From positions 1 through 41,050 of the forward strand of contig JAGYKZ010000010.1 in NCBI GenBank assembly GCA_018401385.1: a stretch of DNA of 41,050 nt, read 5' to 3'. The notes beneath the pieces are model-generated. The model was not told where the DNA came from, did no database searches, and was given only the letters and a program-made list of their open reading frames with translations. Positions within the stretch are counted from its first letter, which is position 1; each line of letters begins with the position of its first letter. The DNA is from Roseicyclus sp. GTDB taxonomy: Bacteria; Pseudomonadota; Alphaproteobacteria; Rhodobacterales; Rhodobacteraceae. This document shows, piece by piece, positions 18,112 to 27,365 of this stretch. The position numbers and the translations under genes were made by a program.

Positions 18112-19050
18112 TTACTCCATGATCAATGGGCGCGCCAAAAGCGCCTCTTGGATTTCGTCAAAATCAACCTTGCCTGTGCTCAGTTGGGCCACAGCATCGA
18201 CCAGCGGTGTATCCAGATCACCGCGTGCGGCCAAGCCTTGCGCGGTGGCGACACCCTCGACTGTGCCCTGTTCCGTCCATGGCCCGCCTTTGGCCAAGCC
18301 CAAACCAAACCGCAAATTGCGCGATTTTTCGGATGTGCAGGTGAGGATCAGATCGCCCAGGCCTGAAAGACCGGCCAAGGTTTCTTCGCGCGCACCATAG
18401 CTGCGCGCGATGCGGCGCATTTCGGCAAAGCCGCGCGCCATAAGAGCCGCACGCGCACTTTCGCCCAAACCGCGTCCGATCACGGCACCCGCTGCGATGG
18501 CAATGACATTCTTCAACGCCCCGCCCATCTCTGCGCCAATGACATCGGTGCTGCCATACAGCCGCAGGGATTGGGTCGAGAGGGCCGTTTGCAAATGCGC
18601 CACTGTGGCTTCATCTGCGGCGGCCAAGGTCAAGGCCGTTGGCAGACCGCGTGCAATATCCGCCGCAAAACTGGGGCCAGTCAGCTGCGCCACGGCTTTT
18701 TGGGGGTAGCGTGCCGCGATCAAAGACGCGGGACCAAGCCCCGTTGTCAGATCAATCCCTTTGGCACATGACACCAGATATTTGGCGCGCGGTGTATATC
18801 CTTCAAGAAAGCCGCCAATCTTTTGCGTGGGGATCGCCAAAAGCAGGATATCGCTGTCCAGATCATCTAGGATGTCGGTCAAGTCCAGCGCATCTGGCAG
18901 CACAATGTCGGGCAAACGCCTGCGGTTCATGCGTGTCTCGCGCATCGCTTCGATGCCATCGCGCGCCCAAAGGCGCACAGGGCGGCCCGAGCGGGCCAAT
19001 GCCACGGCCAAGCCGGTTCCAAACGCACCCGCGCCCACGATATCGATCAT
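18112..19050 (-). CDS. gpsA: NAD(P)-dependent glycerol-3-phosphate dehydrogenase
   Basis: A 312-residue enzyme that reduces dihydroxyacetone phosphate to sn-glycerol-3-phosphate, the backbone of phospholipids. The Rossmann loop is [14 protein letters not shown] (residues 4-17). Family motifs [21 protein letters not shown], the [13 protein letters not shown] catalytic-lysine region and [19 protein letters not shown] are present. Its ATG overlaps the tsaD stop (ATGA). The frame is intact, unlike tsaD immediately upstream. Confidence 0.96.
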   Translation of the reverse strand: MIDIVGAGAFGTGLAVALARSGRPVRLWARDGIEAMRETRMNRRRLPDIVLPDALDLTDILDDLDSDILLLAIPTQKIGGFLEGYTPRAKYLVSCAKGIDLTTGLGPASLIAARYPQKAVAQLTGPSFAADIARGLPTALTLAAADEATVAHLQTALSTQSLRLYGSTDVIGAEMGGALKNVIAIAAGAVIGRGLGESARAALMARGFAEMRRIARSYGAREETLAGLSGLGDLILTCTSEKSRNLRFGLGLAKGGPWTEQGTVEGVATAQGLAARGDLDTPLVDAVAQLSTGKVDFDEIQEALLARPLIME

Positions 19051-20138
19051 GCTTTGGCCCCTTTTTTCCCAGAGCCTAGCAAGGCGCTTGCGGTTTGATC
19101 AAGCGGCCAACGGGGCCGCGCGGCCAAGCCCATATCATCCACCGCCCCTGCCAGATATCGTTCCAGCCCTGCCATGGCGATCATCGCGGCATTATCGGTG
19201 CATAATGCGAGGGGCGGGGCCACAAAGCGGATGTTCGCCTCGGCAGCGACCTCCTGCAACACATGGCGGATCGTTTGGTTGGCCGCCACACCCCTGCCAC
19301 AGCAAATGCCGTCATTCCTTGGGCCAGGGTCAGCGCGCGGCGCGATTTTTCAGCCAGAACATCCCGCATGGCGGCTTGGAAACTGGCGCAAATATCGGCG
19401 CGGTCCTGCTCGGAAACGCCGCCTTGCGCGGCAACCAATTGATCGCGCTGACGCAATACGGCGGTTTTGAGACCTGAAAAGGACATATCGCACCCTCCCT
19501 GTCCAACAGGGGACGCGGCAGGGCAAAGCGGGTGGCATCACCAGATTTTGCTTCTTTCTCGACAGATGGACCACCAGGTTGTGGTAGACCCATGATCCGC
19601 GCGACCTTGTCAACCGCCTCGCCCGGGGCATCATCAATCGTGCCGCCAATACGGATAAAGTCTTGTGGCCCCGAAACCTGTAAAAATTGGCAATGCCCCC
19701 CTGACACGAGAAGCATCACATAGGGATAATCCAAGCCATCGGTCAGGCGTGGTGTGAGCGCGTGTCCTGCCAGATGATTGACGCCAATCAGTGGTTTGTT
19801 CAAACCATAAGCCGACCTCAGCCAACATGACCCCAGACAAAACCCCGCCGATCAAACCAGGGCCCGCGGTAACGGCAATTGCATCAATCACACCTAAGCT
19901 TATGCCTGCCCCAGCCATGGCCTCTTCTGATCGTTACTGATCCAGCTTTTCGGCATGGGCGCGTGCCGCCACCCGGGCACGACACCGCCGAAATCTGCGT
20001 GCAGTGCCGTTTGCCCTACACCACCGATGCGCGCAGACTGAGCGCCCCAGTCGCAGAGCGGCACAGCACGGCTGCGGCCGTGTCATCACAGCTCGACTCA
20101 ATACCCAGAATTGTCAGCTGCCGTTCTTGCGCTGTGTC
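19047..20138 (-). pseudogene. tsaD: tsaD, reading frame broken several times in this sequence
   Basis: TsaD transfers the threonylcarbamoyl group to tRNA A37 and is usually essential. Family residues appear in order but in changing frames: LTILGIESSCDDTAA (from about 20118), [35 protein letters not shown] (19634-19918), [37 protein letters not shown] (19330-19803), [23 protein letters not shown] (19181-19486), and the intact tail from about 19289 to the stop at 19047. One break is a single lost base: CCCGGGTGG where CCCGAGGTGG restores Pro-Glu-Val-Ala. No clear start codon remains near 20138, although an AAAGGAG site lies just upstream. Overall span fits about 364 residues. Unpolished sequence is more likely than true loss. 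Confidence 0.85.
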
Positions 20139-20239
20139 TCGCCTTTGCTCCTTTGGCAAAACGCCGCGTCACCATAGGTCTTTGCGAAGTAACTGTAAGC
20201 GTTTGGCAAGGCAGCTATCATTCTGGCCTATGGCTGACA

Positions 20240-20943
20240 ATGCACCCCCACCATCCTTTGACGCGCGCGCAGGCGCAGTCCGAACGCTTCGCGGCACAGA
20301 TCGTTGCGCGCTATATGCGGGGTCGATGGGCCCCGCATCCGCTTGTGGATATTCCGTCCCTGACGTGGATTTAGCGCTGACGGTGTATCTGCCGGCATTC
20401 ACGTTGAAAATGGGGTTTTGGCCTATGCGGCACTGACCGCGCGGCGCGATATGCCCGCCTTTGTGGGCAAACGCGCGGTGCGCAACAGAACTTGGGCATG
20501 AGCGCTCATGACGCAGACAGCGCTGCAAGATTTGGTCGCTTTGCTCAGAAGACAGTTCCGCACGAAAATGGTTCTGCATCTGCATGGCAGGCATCAGACA
20601 GGCAACCTTGCTGCCGCATGCGGCGTGAAAGATGGAATGCGGCCGAGCTGGCGATTTACGATCATGTGCCCGCGCCCCAAGTGCGGCGTTTTTCCAGTTG
20701 GTGCGGGGTCAGACACCACCAAGCTGTGCCGCTTTTTCTCGCCGTTCGGCCAAGCTGTTTCGCGGCACTCCCCGAGGATGCAGCGCCAAAGCTGCGTCTG
20801 ATTGCCTGAAGCAAGCCTGTTTTGACGCGATCCCTGAACCGCATCAGGCCCATGCGCGCGTTTTAACCAGCAAGCATACCATGTTGGAGGCGTTATTGCG
20901 GCGCTGTGACTGGAACGGGTTTAATCGGTGGGCCGAGGCTTGA
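20240..20943 (+). pseudogene. hemD: hemD (uroporphyrinogen-III synthase), reading frame broken
   Basis: Uroporphyrinogen-III synthase closes the tetrapyrrole ring for haem. From ATG 20240 the frame reads MHPHHPLTRAQAQSERFAAQIVARY, then HPLVDIPSL, and breaks near 20370. Later family-like pieces are ENGVLAYAALTARRDMPAF, ALQDLVALLRRQFRTKMVLHLHGRHQTGNLAA (20508 on), KLCRFFSRRSAKLF and the C-terminal IPEPHQAHARVLTSKHTMLEALLRR before TGA 20941-20943. At least three frame changes are needed. It diverges from tsaD; no hemC is present. The remaining residues look functional, so sequence error is plausible. Confidence 0.75.
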
Positions 20944-21024
20944 GCGCATGGACAGCGTGGACTAAGCCTGCTAAAGGCCGTCTATATTAATGGGCGGTAT
21001 GATCCTGACCGATAAGAGGGCCGC

Positions 21025-22247
21025 ATGGCTGAAAAAAAATCAACCGCGCAAGCGCAAACCCCGAAGCGTCAAAACCACCAAAGCATCCGCTACCAAACCA
21101 GCCGCCTGAAAGACCGCCTCGACACCAATACGATCGCCAGAAACGAAGATGGCACCGCAACACTCACTGAACCAACGCTGACCCCAAGCGCGCCATCAGT
21201 CCGCATGGCTGCGCGCAATCCGATTTGGCCCATGGTTCTGGGTGGTGGTCTGGCAGCAGGTTTAGGGTTTGGCGCGCGCCCGCCTGAGACCCCATTTATG
21301 CTCGCCCTGCGATATCCTCGGACATTGATGCGGATCTGGCCGCCCTTTCTGTGGCACAAGACGATCTTGCCGCAAAAATGGCTTCGCGCTGAATCACTGA
21401 CACCTGTAACTCGGCCATGGTGCAAGAGCGCATGGTTGAAATATCCGCCAGTTTGACAGCCAAAACGGCTCCTGAGGATTTATTTCGCCAATGGCCAGAT
21501 CAGCGGTTTAGAACAAAAGTTGGAACGAGAGATTGCAGCGCAGGCGCGGCGCCATCCGGTGATTGAGGCCCGCATGGACCTGCTTGAAGCGCGTCCCGAG
21601 GCTGATGTCTTTGTTTGGTGAAGATGGCATCGCATTGATCAACGCATTGCGACTTTGCAGGCTGTGGCCGAAAGTCAGCGCCGCGATGCTTGAGGACTTT
21701 GCCGCGCGACCACAGCACTTGATGAACAGGCAGACGATATCCGCCGAGCGCGGGATGATTGAAGCCAGCGCGTTTGTGCGCTTCGCGCCTTATGATGGAG
21801 AGCGGTGGCTTTCTTGCCGCCGCACTCGATGATGCTGAACGTGGGTCAGGTATTGCCGCGCCTGCAGCCCCGCGCGCTGCGGCAGATCAGGGTTTACCGC
21901 GTCTTCTGAGTTAAGCCATGACTTTGCGCTTTTGGCCCGCGCGGTTTTGGGTTCGTTGTTTGCGGAAACCAGTGGCGAGACCTTCCGCGCGTGGGTAAAG
22001 CGTTTCTGCAAGGGCAGATTGGCGGGCGCTCGCTTGCGCCGTCTGGAAGGAGATGATCTCATGCGGTCCTTACCGCAAGGTGCAGGGGCCATAGATCGCG
22101 CGACTTGCCCCTTGCCTTGCAAGAATTGGAGCACGGCCCGCATCCGCGCAGGCGGTGTTCGATCAATGGGTTGCTGCCGCAACCATCCGCTTGTCGGTCA
22201 TGGCCGCCTATTCGACTATCACGCCGCCATTGGCCGCGCGGGGTTAA
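21025..22247 (+). pseudogene. mitofilin-like inner-membrane protein (COG4223 type), reading frame broken
   Basis: From ATG 21025 the protein starts with a Lys/Gln-rich cytoplasmic part (MAEKKSTAQAQTPKRQ), then one membrane segment near residue 70 (PIWPMVLGGGLAAGLGFGA), after which the frame breaks. Recognisable pieces continue in other frames: EIAAQARRHPVIEARMDLLEA, the LGSLFAETSGETF region (21932 on), QAVFDQWVAAATIRLSVMAAYSTI and a stop at 22245-22247. Genes of this type lie between hemD and hemY in Rhodobacterales. They resemble mitofilin/Mic60 and are thought to shape membranes; the exact role is unsettled. Confidence 0.7.
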
Positions 22248-22259
22248 GGGGAAAAGCCG

Positions 22260-23805
22260 ATGCTATGGTCCATGCTCAAGGCGCTGATCTTCGTAGGGCC
22301 ACCGCTGCATTGGCGGTCGGGGCCACATATCTGCTTTTGAGATCGGGGATGTGGCACTGATCACCTTTGCAGGGCGCGAATTCGTCTTTCACGCCGTTTG
22401 TCTCGATAGATAATGGCAATGCTGGCACTGATCTTGGTTTGGGTCTTGCTCAGGCTGGCTATTACAGGCGGTATTCGATTTTGAATGGGGATGAGACTGC
22501 GCTTCGGACCTGATATTTCAACCGGGCCAAAAAGTGAAAAGCGTGGCTTTGACGCTTGTCCGAGTCCATTCCCTTACCTTGGCGGCAGGTGAAGGTCATC
22601 TGGCCATCCGCAAGGCCGAAGCGCCGCGAAACTTTGGCGCGCCCTGAAGTGACCAATTTGCTGATCGCCCAGGGGGCAGAGATGGCGGGGGATAAGGCTC
22701 GTGCGACCGAGGCTTTAAAGCGCTTGTCCAAGACGAGCGTACCCGATTTGTGGCGTGCGGGGCTTTTGCAGCAAAATTGGCGGCGGGCGATACGTGGACA
22801 CCGCCTTGAAACTGGCGAAAGTCATTGCGCGTCAAAAATGCGGATGTGCAAGACACGCTGTTGCGACTTCAGGCGCAATATGAGGACTGGCCGGGCGCGC
22901 GGTCCACGTTGAATGCCAAACTGCGCTCAGGTCACGGCCCCCGATGCAGGCAACGCCGTGATGCGGTTTTGGTTTTGCCGATGCCCGCGATGGCTTTGGC
23001 CGATGGCCAATCGCGCGCGCATCCGAATTGGCGCAGGCGGCCAATCGGCAACTCTCAAGCCCAGGCCCGCAGCGGTCATGGCCGCACGCATGGCGATTGC
23101 CGAGAACAGCGCGCAAGCAGCGGCTGTTTTGGTAAAAGCATGGGGGAAGTGTGCACCTCATCCAGATTTGGCCGCAGCCTTTGCCGAGATTGCCTCGATG
23201 ACGCCAGCGCCCGATCACCCGGTTCAAACCCCTTTGAAGCAACACCCTGACAGCCGCGAAACCAAGCCTACGGAATTGCAGATTGCCGCCACAGATTTCA
23301 CGGCTGCGCGCAAGGTAATGGGCACATTGGGCCAGAGGATGAACCTGATGCGCGCAGCCTGACTGTCGCGGCGGCGATTGAACGTGGCGAGGGCGGCGGG
23401 GACTATCTTGTGCGCGCCTGGCTTGCCAAAGCCGTCACTGCATCGCGCCCGTCGGTTGTGCGAGGCCTGTGGTCATGTCCATGCCGAATGGCGGCCCACC
23501 TGCACCCATTGTGAGGGGGTCAACACGCTGCACTGGGCCGTTCCACCGCAAAGCGAGGCGGCACCGCAAGGGCCAGAGCAAATGCCTCGATTATCGGTGG
23601 TGTCGACGACATCAGAGGACCCGCGGACAGACGACCCGTGGACGCGCTGCAAAAAAGACAGTTCCGACAAGCCGCAATCGCCTGAGACCGTTACGGGGAA
23701 GATACTGACCCTAGGGTCCAGAATTGCGGGACCTGAACGATACGGATACCGAGCCAACAGAAATCGTGCAGAATGATGTCTGGGGCTGCGCGCGGCGTGA
23801 ATTAA
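22260..23805 (+). pseudogene. hemY: hemY-type TPR membrane protein, reading frame broken
   Basis: HemY-N type protein associated with haem synthesis. ATG 22260 follows a GGGGAAAAG site and gives MLWSMLKALIFVG before the first break, where GTAGGGCC appears to lack one G of the expected run. Later pieces in shifted frames are YLLEIGDVALITFAGREFVF, LNGDETALR, QDTLLRLQAQYEDWPGARSTLNAKLRSG (22825 on), CAPHPDLAAAFAEI, LQIAATDFTAARKVMGTLGQ and a zinc-ribbon-like tail CEACGHVHAEWRPTCTHCEG (about 23460-23516). The end is uncertain; DTDTEPTEIVQNDVW is readable near 23740-23785. Length would be about 510 residues, as expected. Confidence 0.75.
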
Positions 23806-23851
23806 TTTTGCTCTACACAAGCGCGCTTAAGTTGCTATGAGCGCCCGACAG

Positions 23852-23927
23852 GCCGCCGTAGCTCAGCTGGTAGAGCACGTCATTCGTAATGATGGGGTCG
23901 GGGGTTCGAGTCCCTTCAGCGGCACCA
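23852..23927 (+). tRNA. tRNA-Thr (anticodon CGT)
   Basis: A 76-base cloverleaf with encoded CCA. Acceptor GCCGCCG (23852-23858), D-arm GCTC/GAGC, anticodon stem CGTCA/TGATG with loop TTCGTAA (anticodon CGT at 23885-23887), and T-loop TTCGAGT. The acceptor 3' strand is CAGCGGC, giving one C-A mismatch (base 6 against 67; A at 23917); G there would restore the pair. The T-stem has two G-T pairs. It lies just right of the frame-broken stretch, so the odd base could be an error. Confidence 0.93.
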
Positions 23928-24009
23928 CTTCCCTAAATTAGTGTTTGAAATGCGCCCGTCCTCATCCTTGGGCTGTGATAGGGTTGTGCTGCTCTGGTGG
24001 CAGCTTCAG

Positions 24010-24027
24010 ATTTCACAAAATTGAAAT
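24010..24027. repeat. inverted repeat upstream of ugpB
   Basis: ATTTCA-CAAAAT-TGAAAT: six-base arms, six-base spacer. It is AT-rich and lies about 190 bases before the ugpB start, in the 292-base gap after the tRNA. It may be part of the promoter region; no factor is assigned. Confidence 0.35.
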
Positions 24028-24119
24028 GATATCGTTAACACCCCGTCACATCAGATTGGCATTTGGCGCCAGACTGAGGATTGGGGACCCCCCAAGGCTT
24101 TCGGTTGATCGGATCGCTT

Positions 24120-24136
24120 CGGCGCATATTGCGCCG
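24120..24136. repeat. inverted repeat upstream of ugpB (operator-like)
   Basis: CGGCGCA-TAT-TGCGCCG: perfect seven-base arms with a three-base centre, 84 bases before the ugpB ATG. The form suits a dimeric repressor site or a leader hairpin. Confidence 0.4.
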
Positions 24137-24154
24137 GAATTTCAAGCTGTGGGA

Positions 24155-24173
24155 CAGGTCATGATGTGACCTG
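24155..24173. repeat. inverted repeat upstream of ugpB (operator-like)
   Basis: CAGGTCA-TGATG-TGACCTG: perfect seven-base arms with a five-base centre, ending 46 bases before the ugpB ATG. The symmetry suits a dimeric regulator; it is not a Pho box, which would be a direct repeat. Confidence 0.45.
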
Positions 24174-24219
24174 ATGCGTCTGGGCAAAACTCCGCAGCGT
24201 TTCTATTGGAGAGAAGCAC

Positions 24220-25521
24220 ATGAAGCGTCTTATTTTGTCTGCTGCAACAGGATTGACAATGATGTCATCCGCCGCTGTTGCGCAAACCGAGATCACCCTA
24301 TGGCACGCGATGGGCGGTGCTTTGGGTGAAAGCGTGAACGCACTTGCCGAAGGCTTCAACGCAAGCCAGAGCGACTATGTGATCACCCCCGTGTTCAAGG
24401 GCACCTATGAAGAAACTTTGACGGCGGGCATCGCGGCCTTCCGTGCAGGCGAGCAGCCGAACATCATTCAGGTTTTTGACGCAGGCGCGGCCACCGTCAT
24501 CGCGGCACAGGGCGCAACCGTGCCTGTGCAGGATTTGATGGAAGCTAATGGCGTGGATTTCGACATTGAAGATTACATTTCTGGCGTGCGTTATTTCTAC
24601 GCCGACAGCGATGGCAAGATGATCGGTATGCCGTTCAACTCCTCCTCGCCGATCATGTATTATAATGTTCAGGCGCTGGAAGCGGCGGGTGTGACCCCTC
24701 CCGCGACATGGGAAGAATTCCAAGATGTGACTGCGCCAGCACTTGTTGAAGCGGGCTATATCCCTTTGGCACAATCGCACCTGCCTTGGATTTTCACCGA
24801 GAATTTCCATTCCCGCCACAACCTGCCATTTGCGACCAACAACAACGGCTATGACGGTCTCGATACAGAGATCCTCGTCAACAACCCTGCCATCCGCGCG
24901 CATTTCACCGCCCTGCGTGATTGGCAGGAGCGTGGTTTCTTTGAATGGTATGGCACAGGCTGGGGTGACAACCAGACCCCGTTTGAAGAGGGCAAAGTGG
25001 CCATCTGGCTTGGGTCTTCTGGCTCTTTCGGCGGGCTTTCGCAGCTTGATTTGCCATTCGACTTTTCCGCAGGTTTCTTGCCTTATTGGGAAGCCGTGAC
25101 CACATCGCCAACACAGTCGTTCATCGGTGGCGCATCGCTGTTCGCAATGGCGGACAAATCCGATGCTGAGAATGCTGCAACAGCCGCTTTCTTTGACTAC
25201 CTCGCATCGCCTGAAGTGCAGTATGTCTGGCACCGTGACACGGGCTATGTGCCGATCACCAATGCATCCTATGAATTGGCAAAAGCCGATGGTCACTATG
25301 ACCGTTTCCCTGCTGCCGAAGTTGGCATTCAGCAGCTGTCCTTGCCATCTGGTGAGCATACACGCGGCTATCGCATGGGCTTCTATGTTCAGATCCGTGA
25401 CGTGATGAACCGTGAATATGGCCGTATTCTGACGGGCGAGACATCGGTTGAAGATGCGTTCAACAATATTGAAACCGAAGCCAATGAACTGCTGGCGCGC
25501 TTTGCTCAGACACAGGGCTAA
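24220..25521 (+). CDS. ugpB: glycerol-3-phosphate ABC transporter, substrate-binding protein
   Basis: A 433-residue periplasmic binding protein. A signal peptide ends at AVA-Q (after residue 21). UgpB hallmarks are ITLWHAMGGALGESVNALA, NIIQVFDAGAATVIAAQGATVPVQDLM, GMPFNSSSPIMYYN and LPSGEHTRGYRMGFYVQIRDVMNRE. In E. coli UgpB binds sn-glycerol-3-phosphate and glycerophosphodiesters such as glycerophosphocholine. The start follows TTGGAGAGAAGCAC. It leads ugpBAEC; a strong stem-loop separates it from ugpA, which would favour higher amounts of binding protein. No convincing Pho box was found in front of it. Confidence 0.93.
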   Translation: MKRLILSAATGLTMMSSAAVAQTEITLWHAMGGALGESVNALAEGFNASQSDYVITPVFKGTYEETLTAGIAAFRAGEQPNIIQVFDAGAATVIAAQGATVPVQDLMEANGVDFDIEDYISGVRYFYADSDGKMIGMPFNSSSPIMYYNVQALEAAGVTPPATWEEFQDVTAPALVEAGYIPLAQSHLPWIFTENFHSRHNLPFATNNNGYDGLDTEILVNNPAIRAHFTALRDWQERGFFEWYGTGWGDNQTPFEEGKVAIWLGSSGSFGGLSQLDLPFDFSAGFLPYWEAVTTSPTQSFIGGASLFAMADKSDAENAATAAFFDYLASPEVQYVWHRDTGYVPITNASYELAKADGHYDRFPAAEVGIQQLSLPSGEHTRGYRMGFYVQIRDVMNREYGRILTGETSVEDAFNNIETEANELLARFAQTQG

Positions 25522-25541
25522 TAATCCCTGACACCCTCTCT

Positions 25542-25569
25542 GGACGGGCGCATTTCAATGCGCCCGTTC
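25542..25569 (+). promoter_or_regulatory. intercistronic stem-loop between ugpB and ugpA
   Basis: Arms ACGGGCGCAT (25544-25553) and ATGCGCCCGT (25558-25567) with loop TTCA; two more pairs (one G-T) extend it to 25542-25569. No T-run follows, so it is not a classical terminator. Such hairpins after binding-protein genes usually protect the upstream mRNA from 3' decay or give partial termination. Confidence 0.65.
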
Positions 25570-25588
25570 CCGCATTGAAAGATGGCTG

Positions 25589-26470
25589 ATGAAACGCGCA
25601 TTGTTTTCCAACATCTGGTTGCCCGTTGCGCTGCTTTTGCCGCAATTGGTGATTATTGCCGTATTTTTCTATTGGCCCGCAGGATATGCGGTGCAGTCGT
25701 CATTTTATCTGCAAGACCCGTTTGGATTTGGGTCAACCTTTGTCGGCGCGGGCAATTACCAGAGCCTGTTTCGCAACAATGAATATTTGAAAATTGCCAA
25801 TTTCACCCTGTGGTTCACGGTAATTGTCACGTTTTTCTCCTTAGCGATTGCCCTCATTTTGGCCGTGAAGGCAGACCGTGTGATCCGTGGTGCGAAAACC
25901 TATCGCACGCTTTTGATGTGGGTCTATGCGGTGGCCCCGCCTGTTGCGGGTTTTATCGCCGTGATCATGTTCAACCAAAGCTGGGGGCCTTTGACCGAGT
26001 TTTTCGCCTTGTTTGGCTATCGCTTCCAAGTGGGCGTAAATTTCAACGACACGGCTTTTGCGATGATCCTGACCTCGATCTGGAAGCAAGTGCCCGTGAA
26101 CTTCATCTTTTTCCTCTCGGGGCTTCAATCCATCCCGCGTTCGGTGCGGGAGGCCGCCTTGATTGACAACCGCTCTGCCTCAGGACGGTTTTGGACCGTG
26201 ACCTTTCCCTTGCTTGCCCCCACAGGGTTCTTCTTGCTGATCATCAACATCACCTATGCACTGTTCGACACGTTCGGGATCGTGGACACGGTGGTCAAGG
26301 GTGAGCCAGGCAATAACCCGATGACCCTTGTCTACAAAGTCTATGTTGATGGGTTCCGTGGCAACGATCTTGGCGGATCATCTGCGCAATCCGTGGTTCT
26401 GATGGCCTTGGTTCTGGCGCTTACATTCGTGCAATTCCGCTTGGTCGAGCGGCGCATCCATTACACATGA
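25589..26470 (+). CDS. ugpA: glycerol-3-phosphate ABC transporter permease UgpA
   Basis: A 293-residue inner-membrane permease with about six membrane helices. The cytoplasmic EAA loop that contacts the ATPase is VREAALIDNRSASGRFWTVTFPLLAP. The N-terminus (KRALFSNIWLPVALLLPQLVIIAVFFYWPAGYAVQSSF) is typical of UgpA/MalF-type subunits. It sits 67 bases after ugpB, across the stem-loop, and 10 bases before ugpE. Confidence 0.93.
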   Translation: MKRALFSNIWLPVALLLPQLVIIAVFFYWPAGYAVQSSFYLQDPFGFGSTFVGAGNYQSLFRNNEYLKIANFTLWFTVIVTFFSLAIALILAVKADRVIRGAKTYRTLLMWVYAVAPPVAGFIAVIMFNQSWGPLTEFFALFGYRFQVGVNFNDTAFAMILTSIWKQVPVNFIFFLSGLQSIPRSVREAALIDNRSASGRFWTVTFPLLAPTGFFLLIINITYALFDTFGIVDTVVKGEPGNNPMTLVYKVYVDGFRGNDLGGSSAQSVVLMALVLALTFVQFRLVERRIHYT

Positions 26471-26480
26471 GGGCGGTTCG

Positions 26481-27353
26481 ATGACAGCAACACTTAAACC
26501 CCGCAAGCGCCTTCGCTTGAGCACCGTCATGGATCACATCGTTCTCACCCTTGGGGCGCTTTTCATGTTGGTGCCGATGCTGATGGTGTTGCAACTGAGC
26601 ACGGTGCCTGATGCCGAGATCATCCAGCGTGGACCAAGCCTGCATATTGGGGATCAATTGGACGATAATTTTGTCAAAGCCATGTTCGAGGCCTCTGGGT
26701 TCTCGGGTAAGAATACGGGCGTGTCGATGTTGATGAATTCTTTCATCCTTGGCATCGGGTTTGCGGTTGGCAAAATCATTCTGGGCATGATGGCCGCCTA
26801 TGCGATTGTCTATTTTCGCCTGCGGTTTGCGACCTTGGCCTTTTGGGCGATTTTCACAACGCTGCTTTTGCCTTTGGAGGTGCGGATCCTGCCCTCCTAC
26901 GAGATCGTGCAATCCTTGGGAATGTTGAACACCTATCAAGGGTTGATCATTCCTTTGATTGCCTCTGCCACCGCCACGTTTTTCTTTCGCCAATTCTTTA
27001 TGTCGGTTCCCGAGGAATTGGTGGAAGCTGCGCGGATCGATGGGGCAGGCCCCGTGAAATTTTTTATCGACATTCTCGTGCCCCTCTCGCGCACGATGAT
27101 CGCGGCGATGTTTATCATCATGTTTGTTTATGGCTGGAACCAGTATCTGTGGCCAACCATGATCACCACCGAAGAAGATATGTATACGCTTGTGCGGGGC
27201 ATCAAGCAGATCATTCAGGTCTTTGAAGGCACCAATCTTCCCGAATATGGGCGCGGCAATCTCTTGGCATTGATTGCGGTGATCCCGCCCGTCTTGATCG
27301 TGGTTTTCTTCCAAAGCTGGTTTGTCAAAGGCCTGACCGAAAGCGACAAATAA
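26481..27353 (+). CDS. ugpE: glycerol-3-phosphate ABC transporter permease UgpE
   Basis: A 290-residue permease with about six helices. The EAA loop is VPEELVEAARIDGAGPVKFFIDILVPLSR. The C-terminal QSWFVKGLTESDK resembles the ending of UgpE/MalG-type proteins. The start ATG 26481 lies 10 bases after ugpA, behind a GAGGGCGG stretch. It pairs with UgpA to form the channel. Confidence 0.93.
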   Translation: MTATLKPRKRLRLSTVMDHIVLTLGALFMLVPMLMVLQLSTVPDAEIIQRGPSLHIGDQLDDNFVKAMFEASGFSGKNTGVSMLMNSFILGIGFAVGKIILGMMAAYAIVYFRLRFATLAFWAIFTTLLLPLEVRILPSYEIVQSLGMLNTYQGLIIPLIASATATFFFRQFFMSVPEELVEAARIDGAGPVKFFIDILVPLSRTMIAAMFIIMFVYGWNQYLWPTMITTEEDMYTLVRGIKQIIQVFEGTNLPEYGRGNLLALIAVIPPVLIVVFFQSWFVKGLTESDK

Positions 27354-27365
27354 AGGAATACATTG

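Noticed and set aside
20160-20240. A hemC gene between tsaD and hemD
   Set aside because: Only about 100 bases separate the two genes; no hemC residues occur on either strand. hemC must lie elsewhere.
19047-23805. An alternative explanation that the fragments are many short overlapping genes
   Set aside because: The fragments align in order to four known proteins when frames are joined; independent short genes would not do this.
23973-23990. Pho box before ugpB (CTGTGAT-AGGG-TTGTGCT)
   Set aside because: The first half is close, but the second half matches the repeat poorly, and the site is 230 bases from the gene. It is much weaker than the site at 30324.
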